Assembly (NCBI GenBank): GCA_958295665.1
Contig: OY282560.1
Coordinates: 24,573,653 to 24,637,652, forward strand
Origin: Tipula vernalis
Taxonomy: Eukaryota > Arthropoda > Insecta > Diptera > Tipulidae
Length of the DNA stretch: 64,000 bases
Direction: 5' to 3'
The notes beneath the pieces were generated by a model. That model was not told the origin of the DNA, did not search any database, and worked only from the letters and a program-made list of their open reading frames with translations. The position numbers and the translations under genes are program-made. Within the stretch, counting starts at the first letter, position 1. Every line of letters starts with the position of its first letter. Below, piece after piece: positions 35,011 to 49,100 of the stretch.

Positions 35011-36730
35011 GTGCTACAGCCCACAGATTTTGAACGCCAAAAATCTAAAATGCTCCGATTACGTTGGTCAATACCTCTATCAATAGGCTTCAGGATTTGT
35101 ATTTATTTTTCTAATTTGCATTTGGATTGCTCGAATATTTCTAACCATTTAATAGAAAATTCGATTTTATTGAAAATCAACTGTGCTATAGCCCACAGAT
35201 TTTGAACGGCAAAAATCTAAAATGCTCCGAATACGTTGGTCAATACCTCTATCAATAGGCTTCAGGATCTGTATTTATTTTGCCAATTTGCATTTGGATT
35301 GCTCAAATATTTCTAACCATTTAATAGAAAATTCGATTTTATTGAAAATCAACTGTGCTATAGCCCACAGATTTTGAACGGCAAAAATCTAAGATGCACG
35401 GATTACGTTGGTCAATACCTCTATCAATAGGCTTCAGGATCTGTATTTATTTTGCCAACTTGAATTTGGATTGCTAGAATATTTCTAACCATTTAATAGA
35501 AAATTCGATTTTATTGAAAATCAACTGTGCTATAGCCCACAGATTTTGAACGGCAAAAATCTAAAATGCTCCGAATACGTTGGTCAATACCTCTATCAAT
35601 AGGCTTCAGGATCTGTATTAATTTTGCCAATTTGCATTTGGATTGCTCGAATATTTCTAACCATTTAATAGAAAATTCGATTTTATTGAAAATCAACTGT
35701 GCTATAGCCCACAGATTTTGAACGGCAAAAATCTAAAATGCTCCGAATACGTTGGTCAATACCTCTATCAATAGGCTTCAGGATCTGTATCTATTTTGCC
35801 AATTTGCATTTGGATTGCTCGAATATTTCTAACCATTTAATAGAAAATTCGATTTTATTGAAAATCAACTGTGCTACAGCCCACAGATTTTGAACGCCAA
35901 AAATCTAAAATGCTCCGATTACGTTGGTCAATACCTCTATCAATAGGCTTCAGGATTTGTATTTATTTTTCTAATTTGCATTTGGATTGCTCGAATATTT
36001 CTAACCATTTAATAGAAAATTCGATTTTATTGAAAATCAACTGTGCTATAGCCCACAGATTTTGAACGGCAAAAATCTAAAATGCTCCGAATACGTTGGT
36101 CAATACCTCTATCAATAGGCTTCAGGATCTGTATCTATTTTGCCAATTTGCATTTGGATTGCTCGAATATTTCTAACCATTTAATAGAAAATTCGATTTT
36201 ATTGAAAATCAACTGTGCTATAGCCCACAGATTTTGAACGGCAAAAATCTAAAATGCTCCGAATACGTTGGTCAATACCTCTATCAATAGGCTTCAGGAT
36301 CTGTATCTATTTTGCCAATTTGCATTTGGATTGCTCGAATATTTCTAACCATTTAATAGAAAATTCGATTTTATTGAAAATCAACTGTGCTACAGCCCAC
36401 AGATTTTGAACGCCAAAAATCTAAAATGCTCCGATTACGTTGGTCAATACCTCTATCAATAGGCTTCAGAATCTGTATTTATTTTGCCAATTTGCATTTG
36501 GATTGCTAGAATATTTCTAACCATTTAATAGAAAATTCGATTTTATTGAAAATCAACTGTGCTATAGCCCACAGATTTTGAACGGCAAAAATCTAAAATG
36601 CTCCGATTACGATGGTCAATACCTCTATCAATAGGCTTCAGGATCTGTATCTATTTTGCCAATTTGCATTTGGATTGCTCGAATATTTCTAACCATTTAA
36701 TAGAAAATTCGATTTTATTGAAAATCAACT
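35011..36730. repeat. Ten-monomer higher-order repeat, copy 1 (1,720 bp)
   Basis: The monomer order is D, E1 (GAATACG, TTTATT, GCTCAAAT), E2 (CTAAGATGCACGG, CCAACTTGAATTTGG), E3 (GAATACG, TTAATTTTGCC), E4 (GAATACG, TCTATT), D, F, F (both GAATACG, TCTATT), B, C. The same order begins again at 36731 exactly 1,720 bp later. Confidence 0.9.
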
Positions 36731-38450
36731 GTGCTACAGCCCACAGATTTTGAACGCCAAAAATCTAAAATGCTCCGATTACGTTGGTCAATACCTCTAT
36801 CAATAGGCTTCAGGATTTGTATTTATTTTTCTAATTTGCATTTGGATTGCTCGAATATTTCTAACCATTTATTAGAAAATTCGATTTTATTGAAAATCAA
36901 CTGTGCTATAGCCCACAGATTTTGAACGGCAAAAATCTAAAATGCTCCGAATACGTTGGTCAATACCTCTATCAATAGGCTTCAGGATCTGTATTTATTT
37001 TGCCAATTTGCATTTGGATTGCTCAAATATTTCTAACCATTTAATAGAAAATTCGATTTTATTGAAAATCAACTGTGCTATAGCCCACAGATTTTGAACG
37101 GCAAAAATCTAAGATGCACGGATTACGTTGGTCAATACCTCTATCAATAGGCTTCAGGATCTGTATTTATTTTGCCAACTTGAATTTGGATTGCTAGAAT
37201 ATTTCTAACCATTTAATAGAAAATTCGATTTTATTGAAAATCAACTGTGCTATAGCCCACAGATTTTGAACGGCAAAAATCTAAAATGCTCCGAATACGT
37301 TGGTCAATACCTCTATCAATAGGCTTCAGGATCTGTATTAATTTTGCCAATTTGCATTTGGATTGCTCGAATATTTCTAACCATTTAATAGAAAATTCGA
37401 TTTTATTGAAAATCAACTGTGCTATAGCCCACAGATTTTGAACGGCAAAAATCTAAAATGCTCCGAATACGTTGGTCAATACCTCTATCAATAGGCTTCA
37501 GGATCTGTATCTATTTTGCCAATTTGCATTTGGATTGCTCGAATATTTCTAACCATTTAATAGAAAATTCGATTTTATTGAAAATCAACTGTGCTACAGC
37601 CCACAGATTTTGAACGCCAAAAATCTAAAATGCTCCGATTACGTTGGTCAATACCTCTATCAATAGGCTTCAGGATTTGTATTTATTTTTCTAATTTGCA
37701 TTTGGATTGCTTGAATATTTCTAACCATTTAATAGAAAATTCGATTTTATTGAAAATCAACTGTGCTATAGCCCACAGATTTTGAACGGCAAAAATCTAA
37801 AATGCTCCGAATACGTTGGTCAATACCTCTATCAATAGGCTTCAGGATCTGTATCTATTTTGCCAATTTGCATTTGGATTGCTCGAATATTTCTAACCAT
37901 TTAATAGAAAATTCGATTTTATTGAAAATCAACTGTGCTATAGCCCACAGATTTTGAACGGCAAAAATCTAAAATGCTCCGAATACGTTGGTCAATACCT
38001 CTATCAATAGGCTTCAGGATCTGTATCTATTTTGCCAATTTGCATTTGGATTGCTCGAATATTTCTAACCATTTAATAGAAAATTCGATTTTATTGAAAA
38101 TCAACTGTGCTACAGCCCACAGATTTTGAACGCCAAAAATCTAAAATGCTCCGATTACGTTGGTCAATACCTCTATCAATAGGCTTCAGAATCTGTATTT
38201 ATTTTGCCAATTTGTATTTGGATTGCTAGAATATTTCTAACCATTTAATAGAAAATTCGATTTTATTGAAAATCAACTGTGCTATAGCCCACAGATTTTG
38301 AACGGCAAAAATCTAAAATGCTCCGATTACGATGGTCAATACCTCTATCAATAGGCTTCAGGATCTGTATCTATTTTGCCAATTTGCATTTGGATTGCTC
38401 GAATATTTCTAACCATTTAATAGAAAATTCGATTTTATTGAAAATCAACT
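36731..38450. repeat. Ten-monomer higher-order repeat, copy 2 (1,720 bp)
   Basis: Same monomer order as 35011-36730, adjacent in tandem. Private changes include TTATTAGAAAA near 36870, GCTTGAAT near 37709 and TTTGTATTTGG near 38211. The GCTTGAAT change is also in the partial copy at 39653-40512, 2,062 bp farther on. Confidence 0.9.
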
Positions 38451-41400
38451 GTGCTACAGCCCACAGATTTTGAACGCCAAAAATCTAAAATGCTCCGATT
38501 ACGTTGGTCAATACCTCTATCAATAGGCTTCAGGATTTGTATTTATTTTTCTAATTTGCATTTGGATTGCTCGAATATTTCTAACCATTTAATAGAAAAT
38601 TCGATTTTATTGAAAATCAACTGTGCCATAGCCCACAGATTTTGAACGGCAAAAATCTAAAATGTTCCGATTACGTTGGTCAATACCTCTATCAATAGGC
38701 TTCAGGATCTGTATTAATTTTGCTAATTTGCATTTGTATTGCTCGAATATTTCTACCATTTAATAGAAAATTCGATTTTATTGAAAATCAACTGTGCTAC
38801 AGCCCACAGATTTTGAACGCCAAAAATCTAAAATGCTCCGATTACGTTGGTCAATACCTCTATCAATAGGCTTCAGGATTTGTATTTATTTTTCTAATTT
38901 GCATTTGGATTGCTCGAATATTTCTAACCATTCAATAGAAAATTCGATTTTATTGAAAATCAACTGTGCCATAGCCCACAGATTTTGAACGGCAAAAATC
39001 TAAAATGTTCCGATTACGTTGGTCAATACCTCTATCAATAGGCTTCAGGATTTGTATTTATTTTTCTAATTTGCATTTGTATTGCTCGAATATTTCTACC
39101 ATTTAATAGAAAATTCGATTTTATTGAAAATCAACTGTGCTACAGCCCACAGATTTTGAACGCCAAAAATCTAAAATGCTCCGATTACGTTGGTCAATAC
39201 CTCTATCAATAGGCTTCAGGATCTGTATTTATTTTGCCAATTTGCATTTGGATTGCTCGAATATTTCTAACCATTTAATAGAAAATTCGATTTTATTGAA
39301 AATCAACTGTGCTACAGCCCACAGATTTTGAACGGCAAAAATCTAAAATGCTCCGAATACGTTGGTCAATACCTCTATCAATAGGCTTCAGGATCTGTAT
39401 TAATTTTGCCAATTTGCATTTGGATTGCTCGAATATTTCTAACCATTTAATAGAAAATTCGATTTTATTGAAAATCAACTGTGCTATAGCCCACAGATTT
39501 TGAACGGCAAAAATCTAAAATGCTCCGAATACGTTGGTCAATACCTCTATCAATAGGCTTCAGGATCTGTATCTATTTTGCCAATTTGCATTTGGATTGC
39601 TCGAATATTTCTAACCATTTAATAGAAAATTCGATTTTATTGAAAATCAACTGTGCTACAGCCCACAGATTTTGAACGCCAAAAATCTAAAATGCTCCGA
39701 TTACGTTGGTCAATACCTCTATCAATAGGCTTCAGGATTTGTATTTATTTTTCTAATTTGCATTTGGATTGCTTGAATATTTCTAACCATTTAATAGAAA
39801 ATTCGATTTTATTGAAAATCAACTGTGCTATAGCCCACAGATTTTGAACGGCAAAAATCTAAAATGCTCCGAATACGTTGGTCAATACCTCTATCAATAG
39901 GCTTCAGGATCTGTATCTATTTTGCCAATTTGCATTTGGATTGCTCGAATATTTCTAACCATTTAATAGAAAATTCGATTTTATTGAAAATCAACTGTGC
40001 TATAGCCCACAGATTTTGAACGGCAAAAATCTAAAATGCTCCGAATACGTTGGTCAATACCTCTATCAATAGGCTTCAGGATCTGTATCTATTTTGCCAA
40101 TTTGCATTTGGATTGCTCGAATATTTCTAACCATTTAATAGAAAATTCGATTTTATTGAAAATCAACTGTGCTACAGCCCACAGATTTTGAACGCCAAAA
40201 ATCTAAAATGCTCCGATTACGTTGGTCAATACCTCTATCAATAGGCTTCAGAATCTGTATTTATTTTGCCAATTTGCATTTGGATTGCTAGAATATTTCT
40301 AACCATTTAATAGAAAATTCGATTTTATTGAAAATCAACTGTGCTATAGCCCACAGATTTTGAACGGCAAAAATCTAAAATGCTCCGATTACGATGGTTA
40401 ATACCTCTATCAATAGGCTTCAGGATCTGTATCTATTTTGCCAATTTGCATTTGGATTGCTCGAATATTTCTAACCATTTAATAGAAAATTCGATTTTAT
40501 TGAAAATCAACTGTGCTACAGCCCACAGATTTTGAACGCCAAAAATCTAAAATGCTCCGATTACGTTGGTCAATACCTCTATCAATAGGCTTCAGGATTT
40601 GTATTTATTTTTCTAATTTGCATTTGGATTGCTCGAATATTTCTAACCATTTAATAGAAAATTCGATTTTATTGAAAATCAACTGTGCCATAGCCCACAG
40701 ATTTTGAACGGCAAAAATCTAAAATGTTCCGATTACGTTGGTCAATACCTCTATCAATAGGCTTCAGGATCTGTATTAATTTTGCTAATTTGCATTTGTA
40801 TTGCTCGAATATTTCTACCATTTAATAGAAAATTCGATTTTATTGAAAATCAACTGTGCTACAGCCCACAGATTTTGAACGCCAAAAATCTAAAATGCTC
40901 CGATTACGTTGGTCAATACCTCTATCAATAGGCTTCAGGATTTGTATTTATTTTTCTAATTTGCATTTGGATTGCTCGAATATTTCTAACCATTTAATAG
41001 AAAATTCGATTTTATTGAAAATCAACTGTGCCATAGCCCACAGATTTTGAACGGCAAAAATCTAAAATGTTCCGATTACGTTGGTCAATACCTCTATCAA
41101 TAGGCTTCAGGATCTGTATTAATTTTGCTAATTTGCATTTGTATTGCTCGAATATTTCTACCATTTAATAGAAAATTCGATTTTATTGAAAATCAACTGT
41201 GCTACAGCCCACAGATTTTGAACGCCAAAAATCTAAAATGCTCCGATTACGTTGGTCAATACCTCTATCAATAGGCTTCAGAATCTGTATTTATTTTGCC
41301 AATTTGCATTTGGATTGCAAGAATATTTCTAACCATTTAATAGAAAATTCGATTTTATTGAAAATCAACTGTGCTATAGCCCACAGATTTTGAACGGCAA

Positions 41401-44400
41401 AAATCTAAAATGCTCCGATTACGATGGTCAATACCTCTATCAATAGGATTTAGGATCTGTATCTATTTTGCCAATTTGCATTTGGATTGCTCGAATATTT
41501 CTAACCATTTAATAGAAAATTCGATTTTATTGAAAATCAACTGTGCTATAGCCCACAGATTTTGAACGGCAAAAATCTAAAATGCTCCGAATACGTTGGT
41601 CAATACCTCTATCAATAGGCTTCAGGATCTGTATTTATTTTGCCAATTTGCATTTGGATTGCTCAAATATTTCTAACCATTTAATAGAAAATTCGATTTT
41701 ATTGAAAATCAACTGTGCTATAGCCCACAGATTTTGAACGGCAAAAATCTAAGATGCACGGATTACGTTGGTCAATACCTCTATCAATAGGCTTCAGGAT
41801 CTGTATTTATTTTGCCAACTTGAATTTGGATTGCTAGAATATTTCTAACCATTTAATAGAAAATTCGATTTTTTTGAAAATCAACTGTGCTATAGCCCAC
41901 AGATTTTGAACGGCAAAAATCTAAAATGCTCCGAATACGTTGGTCAATACCTCTATCAATAGGCTTCAGGATCTGTATCTATTTTGCCAATTTGCATTTG
42001 GATTGCTCGAATATTTCTAACCATTTAATAGAAAATTCGATTTTATTGAAAATCAACTGTGCCATAGCCCACAGATTTTGAACGGCAAAAATCTAAAATG
42101 TTCCGATTACGTTGGTCAATACCTCTATCAATAGGCTTCAGGATCTGTATTAATTTTGCTAATTTGCATTTGTATTGCTCGAATATTTCTACCATTTAAT
42201 AGAAAATTTGATTTTATTGAAAATCAACTGTGCTACAGCCCACAGATTTTGAACGCCAAAAATCTAAAATGCTCCGATTACGTTGGTCAATACCTCTATC
42301 AATAGGCTTCAGAATCTGTATTTATTTTGCCAATTTGCATTTGGATTGCAAGAATATTTCTAACCATTTAATAGAAAATTCGATTTTATTGAAAATCAAC
42401 TGTGCTATAGCCCACAGATTTTGAACGGCAAAAATCTAAAATGCTCCGATTACGATGGTCAATACCTCTATCAATAGGCTTTAGGATCTGTATCTATTTT
42501 GCCAATTTGCATTTGGATTGCTCGAATATTTCTAACCATTTAATAGAAAATTCGATTTTATTGAAAATCAACTGTGCTATAGCCCACAGATTTTGAACGG
42601 CAAAAATCTAAAATGTTCCGATTACGTTGGTCAACACCTCTATCAATAGGCTTCAGGATTTGTATTTATTTTTCTAATTTGCATTTGGATTGCTCGAATA
42701 TTTCTAACCATTTAATAGAAAATTCGATTTTATTGAAAATCAACTGTGCTATAGCCCACAGATTTTGAACGGCAAAAATCTAAAATGTTCCGATTACGTT
42801 GGTCAATACCTCTATCAATAGGCTTCAGGATCTGTATTAATTTTGCTAATTTGCATTTGTATTGCTCGAATATTTCTACCATTTAATAGAAAATTCGATT
42901 TTATTGAAAATCAACTGTGCTACAGCCCACAGATTTTGAACGCCAAAAATCTAAAATGCTCCGATTACGTTGGTCAATACCTCTATCAATAGGCTTCAGA
43001 ATCTGTATTTATTTTGCTAATTTGCATTTGGATTGCTAGAATATTTCTAACCATTTAATAGAAAATTCGATTTTATTGAAAATCAACTGTGCTATAGCCC
43101 ACAGATTTTGAACGGCAAAAATCTAAAATGCTCCGATTACGATGGTCAATACCTCTATCAATAGGCTTCAGGATCTGTATCTATTTTGCCAATTTGCATT
43201 TGGATTGCTCGAATATTTCTAACCATTTAATAGAAAATTCGATTTTATTGAAAATCAACTGTGCTACAGCCCACAGATTTTGAACGCCAAAAATCTAAAA
43301 TGCTCCGATTACGTTGGTCAATACCTCTATCAATAGGCTTCAGGATTTGTATTTATTTTTCTAATTTGCATTTGGATTGCTCGAATATTTCTAACCATTT
43401 AATAGAAAATTCGATTTTATTGAAAATCAACTGTGCTATAGCCCACAGATTTTGAACGGCAAAAATCTAAAATGTTCCAATTACGTTGGTCAATACCTCT
43501 ATCAATAGGCTTCAGGATCTGTATTAATTTTGCTAATTTGCATTTGTATTGCTCGAATATTTCTACCATTTAATAGAAAATTCGATTTTATTGAAAATCA
43601 ACTGTGCTACAGCCCACAGATTTTGAACGCCAAAAATCTAAAATGCTCCGATTACGTTGGTCAATACCTCTATCAATAGGCTTCAGAATCTGTATTTATT
43701 TTGCCAATTTGCATTTGGATTGCTAGAATATTTCTAACCATTTAATAGAAAATTCGATTTTATTGAAAATCAACTGTGCTATAGCCCACAGATTTTGAAC
43801 GGCAAAAATCTAAAATGTTCCGATTACGTTGGTCAATACCTCTATCAATAGGCTTCAGGATCTGTATCTATTTTGCCAATTTGCATTTGGATTGCTCGAA
43901 TATTTCTAACCATTTAATAGAAAATTCGATTTTATTGAAAATCAACTGTGCTACAGCCCACAGATTTTGAACGCCAAAAATCTAAAATGCTCCGATTACG
44001 TTGGTCAATACCTCTATCAATAGGCTTCAGGATCTGTATTTATTTTGCCAATTTGCATTTGGATTGCTCGAATATTTCTAACCATTTAATAGAAAATTCG
44101 ATTTTATTGAAAATCAACTGTGCTACAGCCCACAGATTTTGAACGGCAAAAATCTAAAATGCTCCGATTACGTTGGTCAATACCTCTATCAATAGGCTTC
44201 AGAATCTGTATTTATTTTGCCAATTTGCATTTGGATTGCTAGAATATTTCTAACCATTTAATAGAAAATTCGATTTTATTGAAAATCAACTGTGCTATAG
44301 CCCACAGATTTTGAACGGCAAAAATCTAAAATGCTCCGATTACGATGGTCAATACCTCTATCAATAGGCTTCAGGATCTGTATCTATTTTGCCAATTTGC

Positions 44401-44463
44401 ATTTGGATTGCTCGAATATTTCTAACCATTTAATAGAAAATTCGATTTTATTGAAAATCAACT

Positions 44464-46183
44464 GTGCTACAGCCCACAGATTTTGAACGCCAAAAATCTA
44501 AAATGCTCCGATTACGTTGGTCAATACCTCTATCAATAGGCTTCAGGATTTGTATTTATTTTTCTAATTTGCATTTGGATTGCTCGAATATTTCTAACCA
44601 TTTAATAGAAAATTCGATTTTATTGAAAATCAACTGTGCTATAGCCCACAGATTTTGAACGGCAAAAATCTAAAATGCTCCGAATACGTTGGTCAATACC
44701 TCTATCAATAGGCTTCAGGATCTGTATTTATTTTGCCAATTTGCATTTGGATTGCTCAAATATTTCTAACCATTTAATAGAAAATTCGATTTTATTGAAA
44801 ATCAACTGTGCTATAGCCCACAGATTTTGAACGGCAAAAATCTAAGATGCACGGATTACGTTGGTCAATACCTCTATCAATAGGCTTCAGGATCTGTATT
44901 TATTTTGCCAACTTGAATTTGGATTGCTAGAATATTTCTAACCATTTAATAGAAAATTCGATTTTTTTGAAAATCAACTGTGCTATAGCCCACAGATTTT
45001 GAACGGCAAAAATCTAAAATGCTCCGAATACGTTGGTCAATACCTCTATCAATTGGCTTCAGGATCTGTATTAATTTTGCCAATTTGCATTTGGATTGCT
45101 CGAATATTTCTAACCATTTAATAGAAAATTCGATTTTATTGAAAATCAACTGTGCTATAGCCCACAGATTTTGAACGGCAAAAATCTAAAATGCTCCGAA
45201 TACGTTGGTCAATACCTCTATCAATAGGCTTCAGGATCTGTATCTATTTTGCCAATTTGCATTTGGATTGCTCGAATATTTCTAACCATTTAATAGAAAA
45301 TTCGATTTTATTGAAAATCAACTGTGCTACAGCCCACAGATTTTGAACGCCAAAAATCTAAAATGCTCCGATTACGTTGGTCAATACCTCTATCAATAGG
45401 CTTCAGGATTTGTATTTATTTTTCTAATTTGCATTTGGATTGCTCGAATATTTCTAACCATTTAATAGAAAATTCGATTTTATTGAAAATCAACTGTGCT
45501 ATAGCCCACAGATTTTGAACGGCAAAAATCTAAAATGCTCCGAATACGTTGGTCAATACCTCTATCAATAGGCTTCAGGATCTGTATCTATTTTGCCAAT
45601 TTGCATTTGGATTGCTCGAATATTTCTAACCATTTAATAGAAAATTCGATTTTATTGAAAATCAACTGTGCTATAGCCCACAGATTTTGAACGGCAAAAA
45701 TCTAAAATGCTCCGAATACGTTGGTCAATACCTCTATCAATAGGCTTCAGGATCTGTATCTATTTTGCCAATTTGCATTTGGATTGCTCGAATATTTCTA
45801 ACCATTTAATAGAAAATTCGATTTTATTGAAAATCAACTGTGCTACAGCCCACAGATTTTGAACGCCAAAAATCTAAAATGCTCCGATTACGTTGGTCAA
45901 TACCTCTATCAATAGGCTTCAGAATCTGTATTTATTTTGCCAATTTGCATTTGGATTGCTAGAATATTTCTAACCATTTAATAGAAAATTCGATTTTATT
46001 GAAAATCAACTGTGCTATAGCCCACAGATTTTGAACGGCAAAAATCTAAAATGCTCCGATTACGATGGTCAATACCTCTATCAATAGGCTTCAGGATCTG
46101 TATCTATTTTGCCAATTTGCATTTGGATTGCTCGAATATTTCTAACCATTTAATAGAAAATTCGATTTTATTGAAAATCAACT
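44464..46183. repeat. Ten-monomer higher-order repeat, copy 3 (1,720 bp)
   Basis: The D, E1, E2, E3, E4, D, F, F, B, C order is found again, about 7.7 kb from copy 2, and again exactly 1,720 bp long. It carries a CGATTTTTTTGAAAATC variant (about 44960) that also occurs in a partial E1-E2 block near 41867. Confidence 0.9.
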
Positions 46184-49100
46184 GTGCTACAGCCCACAGA
46201 TTTTGAACGCCAAAAATCTAAAATGCTCCGATTACGTTGGTCAATACCTCTATCAATAGGCTTCAGGATTTGTATTTATTTTTCTAATTTGCATTTGGAT
46301 TGCTCGAATATTTCTAACCATTTAATAGAAAATTCGATTTTATTGAAAATCAACTGTGCCATAGCCCACAGATTTTGAACGGCAAAAATCTAAAATGTTC
46401 TGATTACGTTGGTCAATACCTCTATCAATAGGCTTCAGGATCTGTATTAATTTTGCTAATTTGCATTTGTATTGCTCGAATATTTCTACCATTTAATAGA
46501 AAATTCGATTTTATTGAAAATCAACTGTGCTACAGCCCACAGATTTTGAACGCCAAAAATCTAAAATGCTCCGATTACGTTGGTCAATACCTCTATGAAT
46601 AGGCTTCAGAATCTGTATTTATTTTGCCAATTTGCATTTGGATTGCTAGAATATTTCTAACCATTTAATAGAAAATTCGATTTTATTGAAAATCAACTGT
46701 GCTATAGCCCACAGATTTTGAACGGCAAAAATCTAAAATGCTCCGATTACGATGGTCAATACCTCTATCAATAGGCTTCAGGATCTGTATCTATTTTGCC
46801 AATTTGCATTTGGATTGCTCGAATATTTCTAACCATTTAATAGAAAATTCGATTTTATTGAAAATCAACTGTGCTATAGCCCACAGATTTTGAACGGCAA
46901 AAATCTAAAATGTTCCGATTACGTTGGTCAATACCTCTATCAATAGGCTTCAGGATCTGTATTAATTTTGCTAATTTGCATTTGTATTGCTCGAATATTT
47001 CTACCATTTAATAGAAAATTCGATTTTATTGAAAATCAACTGTGCTACAGCCCACAGATTTTGAACGCCAAAAATCTAAAATGCTCCGATTACGTTGGTC
47101 AATACCTCTATCAATAGGCTTCAGAATCTGTATTTATTTTGCTAATTTGCATTTGGATTGCTAGAATATTTCTAACCATTTAATAGAAAATTCGATTTTA
47201 TTGAAAATCAACTGTGCTATAGCCCACAGATTTTGAACGGCAAAAATCTAAAATGCTCCGATTACGATGGTCAATACCTCTATCAATAGGCTTCAGGATC
47301 TGTATCTATTTTGCCAATTTGCATTTGGATTGCTCGAATATTTCTAACCATTTAATAGAAAATTCGATTTTATTGAAAATCAACTGTGCTATAGCCCACA
47401 GATTTTGAACGGCAAAAATCTAAAATGTTCCGATTACGTTGGTCAATACCTCTATCAATAGGCTTCAGGATTTGTATTTATTTTTTTAATTTGCATTTGG
47501 ATTGCTCGAATATTTCTAACCATTTAATAGAAAATTCGATTTTATTGAAAATCAACTGTGCTACAGCCCACAGATTTTGAACGCCAAAAATCTAAAATGC
47601 TCCGATTACGTTGGTCAATACCTCTATCAATAGGCTTCAGAATCTGTATTTATTTTGCTAATTTGCATTTGGATTGCTAGAATATTTCTAACCATTTAAT
47701 AGAAAATTCGATTTTATTGAAAATCAACTGTGCTATAGCCCACAGATTTTGAACGGCAAAAATCTAAAATGCTCCGATTACGATGGTCAATACCTCTATC
47801 AATAGGCTTCAGGATCTGTATCTATTTTGCCAATTTGCATTTGGATTGCTCGAATATTTCTAACCATTTAATAGAAAATTCGATTTTATTGAAAATCAAC
47901 TGTGCTATAGCCCACAGATTTTGAACGGCAAAAATCTAAAATGTTCCGATTACGTTGGTCAATACCTCTATCAATAGGCTTCAGGATCTGTATTAATTTT
48001 GCTAATTTGCATTTGTATTGCTCGAATATTTCTACCATTTAATAGAAAATTCGATTTTATTGAAAATCAACTGTGCTACAGCCCACAGATTTTGAACGCC
48101 AAAAATCTAAAATGCTCCGATTACGTTGGTCAATACCTCTATGAATAGGCTTCAGAATCTGTATTTATTTTGCCAATTTGCATTTGGATTGCTAGAATAT
48201 TTCTAACCATTTAATAGAAAATTCGATTTTATTGAAAATCAACTGTGCTATAGCCCACAGATTTTGAACGGCAAAAATCTAAAATGCTCCGATTACGATG
48301 GTCAATACCTCTATCAATAGGCTTCAGGATCTGTATCTATTTTGCCAATTTGCATTTGGATTGCTCGAATATTTCTAACCATTTAATAGAAAATTCGATT
48401 TTATTGAAAATCAACTGTGCTACAGCCCACAGATTTTGAACGCCAAAAATCTAAAATGCTCCGATTACGTTGGTCAATACCTCTATCAATAGGCTTCAGG
48501 ATTTGTATTTATTTTTCTAATTTGCATTTGGATTGCTCTATTATTTCTAACCATTTAATAGAAAATTCGATTTTATTGAAAATCAACTGTGCTATAGCCC
48601 ACAGATTTTGAACGGCAAAAATCTAAAATGTTCCGATTACGTTGGTCAATACCTCTATCAATAGGCTTCAGGATCTGTATTAATTTTGCTAATTTGCATT
48701 TGGATTGCTCGAATATTTCTACCATTTAATAGAAAATTCGATTTTATTGAAAATCAACTGTGCTACAGCCCACAGATTTTGAACGCCAAAAATCTAAAAT
48801 GCTCCGATTACGTTGGTCAATACCTCTATCAATAGGCTTCAGAATCTGTATTTATTTTGCCAATTTGCATTTGGATTGCTAGAATATTTCTAACCATTTA
48901 ATAGAAAATTCGATTTTATTGAAAATCAACTGTGCTATAGCCCACAGATTTTGAACGGCAAAAATTTAAATGCTCCGATTACGATGGTCAATACCTCTAT
49001 CAATATGCTTCAGGATCTGTATCTATTTTGCCAATTTGCATTTGGATTGCTCGAATATTTCTAACCATTTAATAGAAAATTCGATTTTATTGAAAATCAA

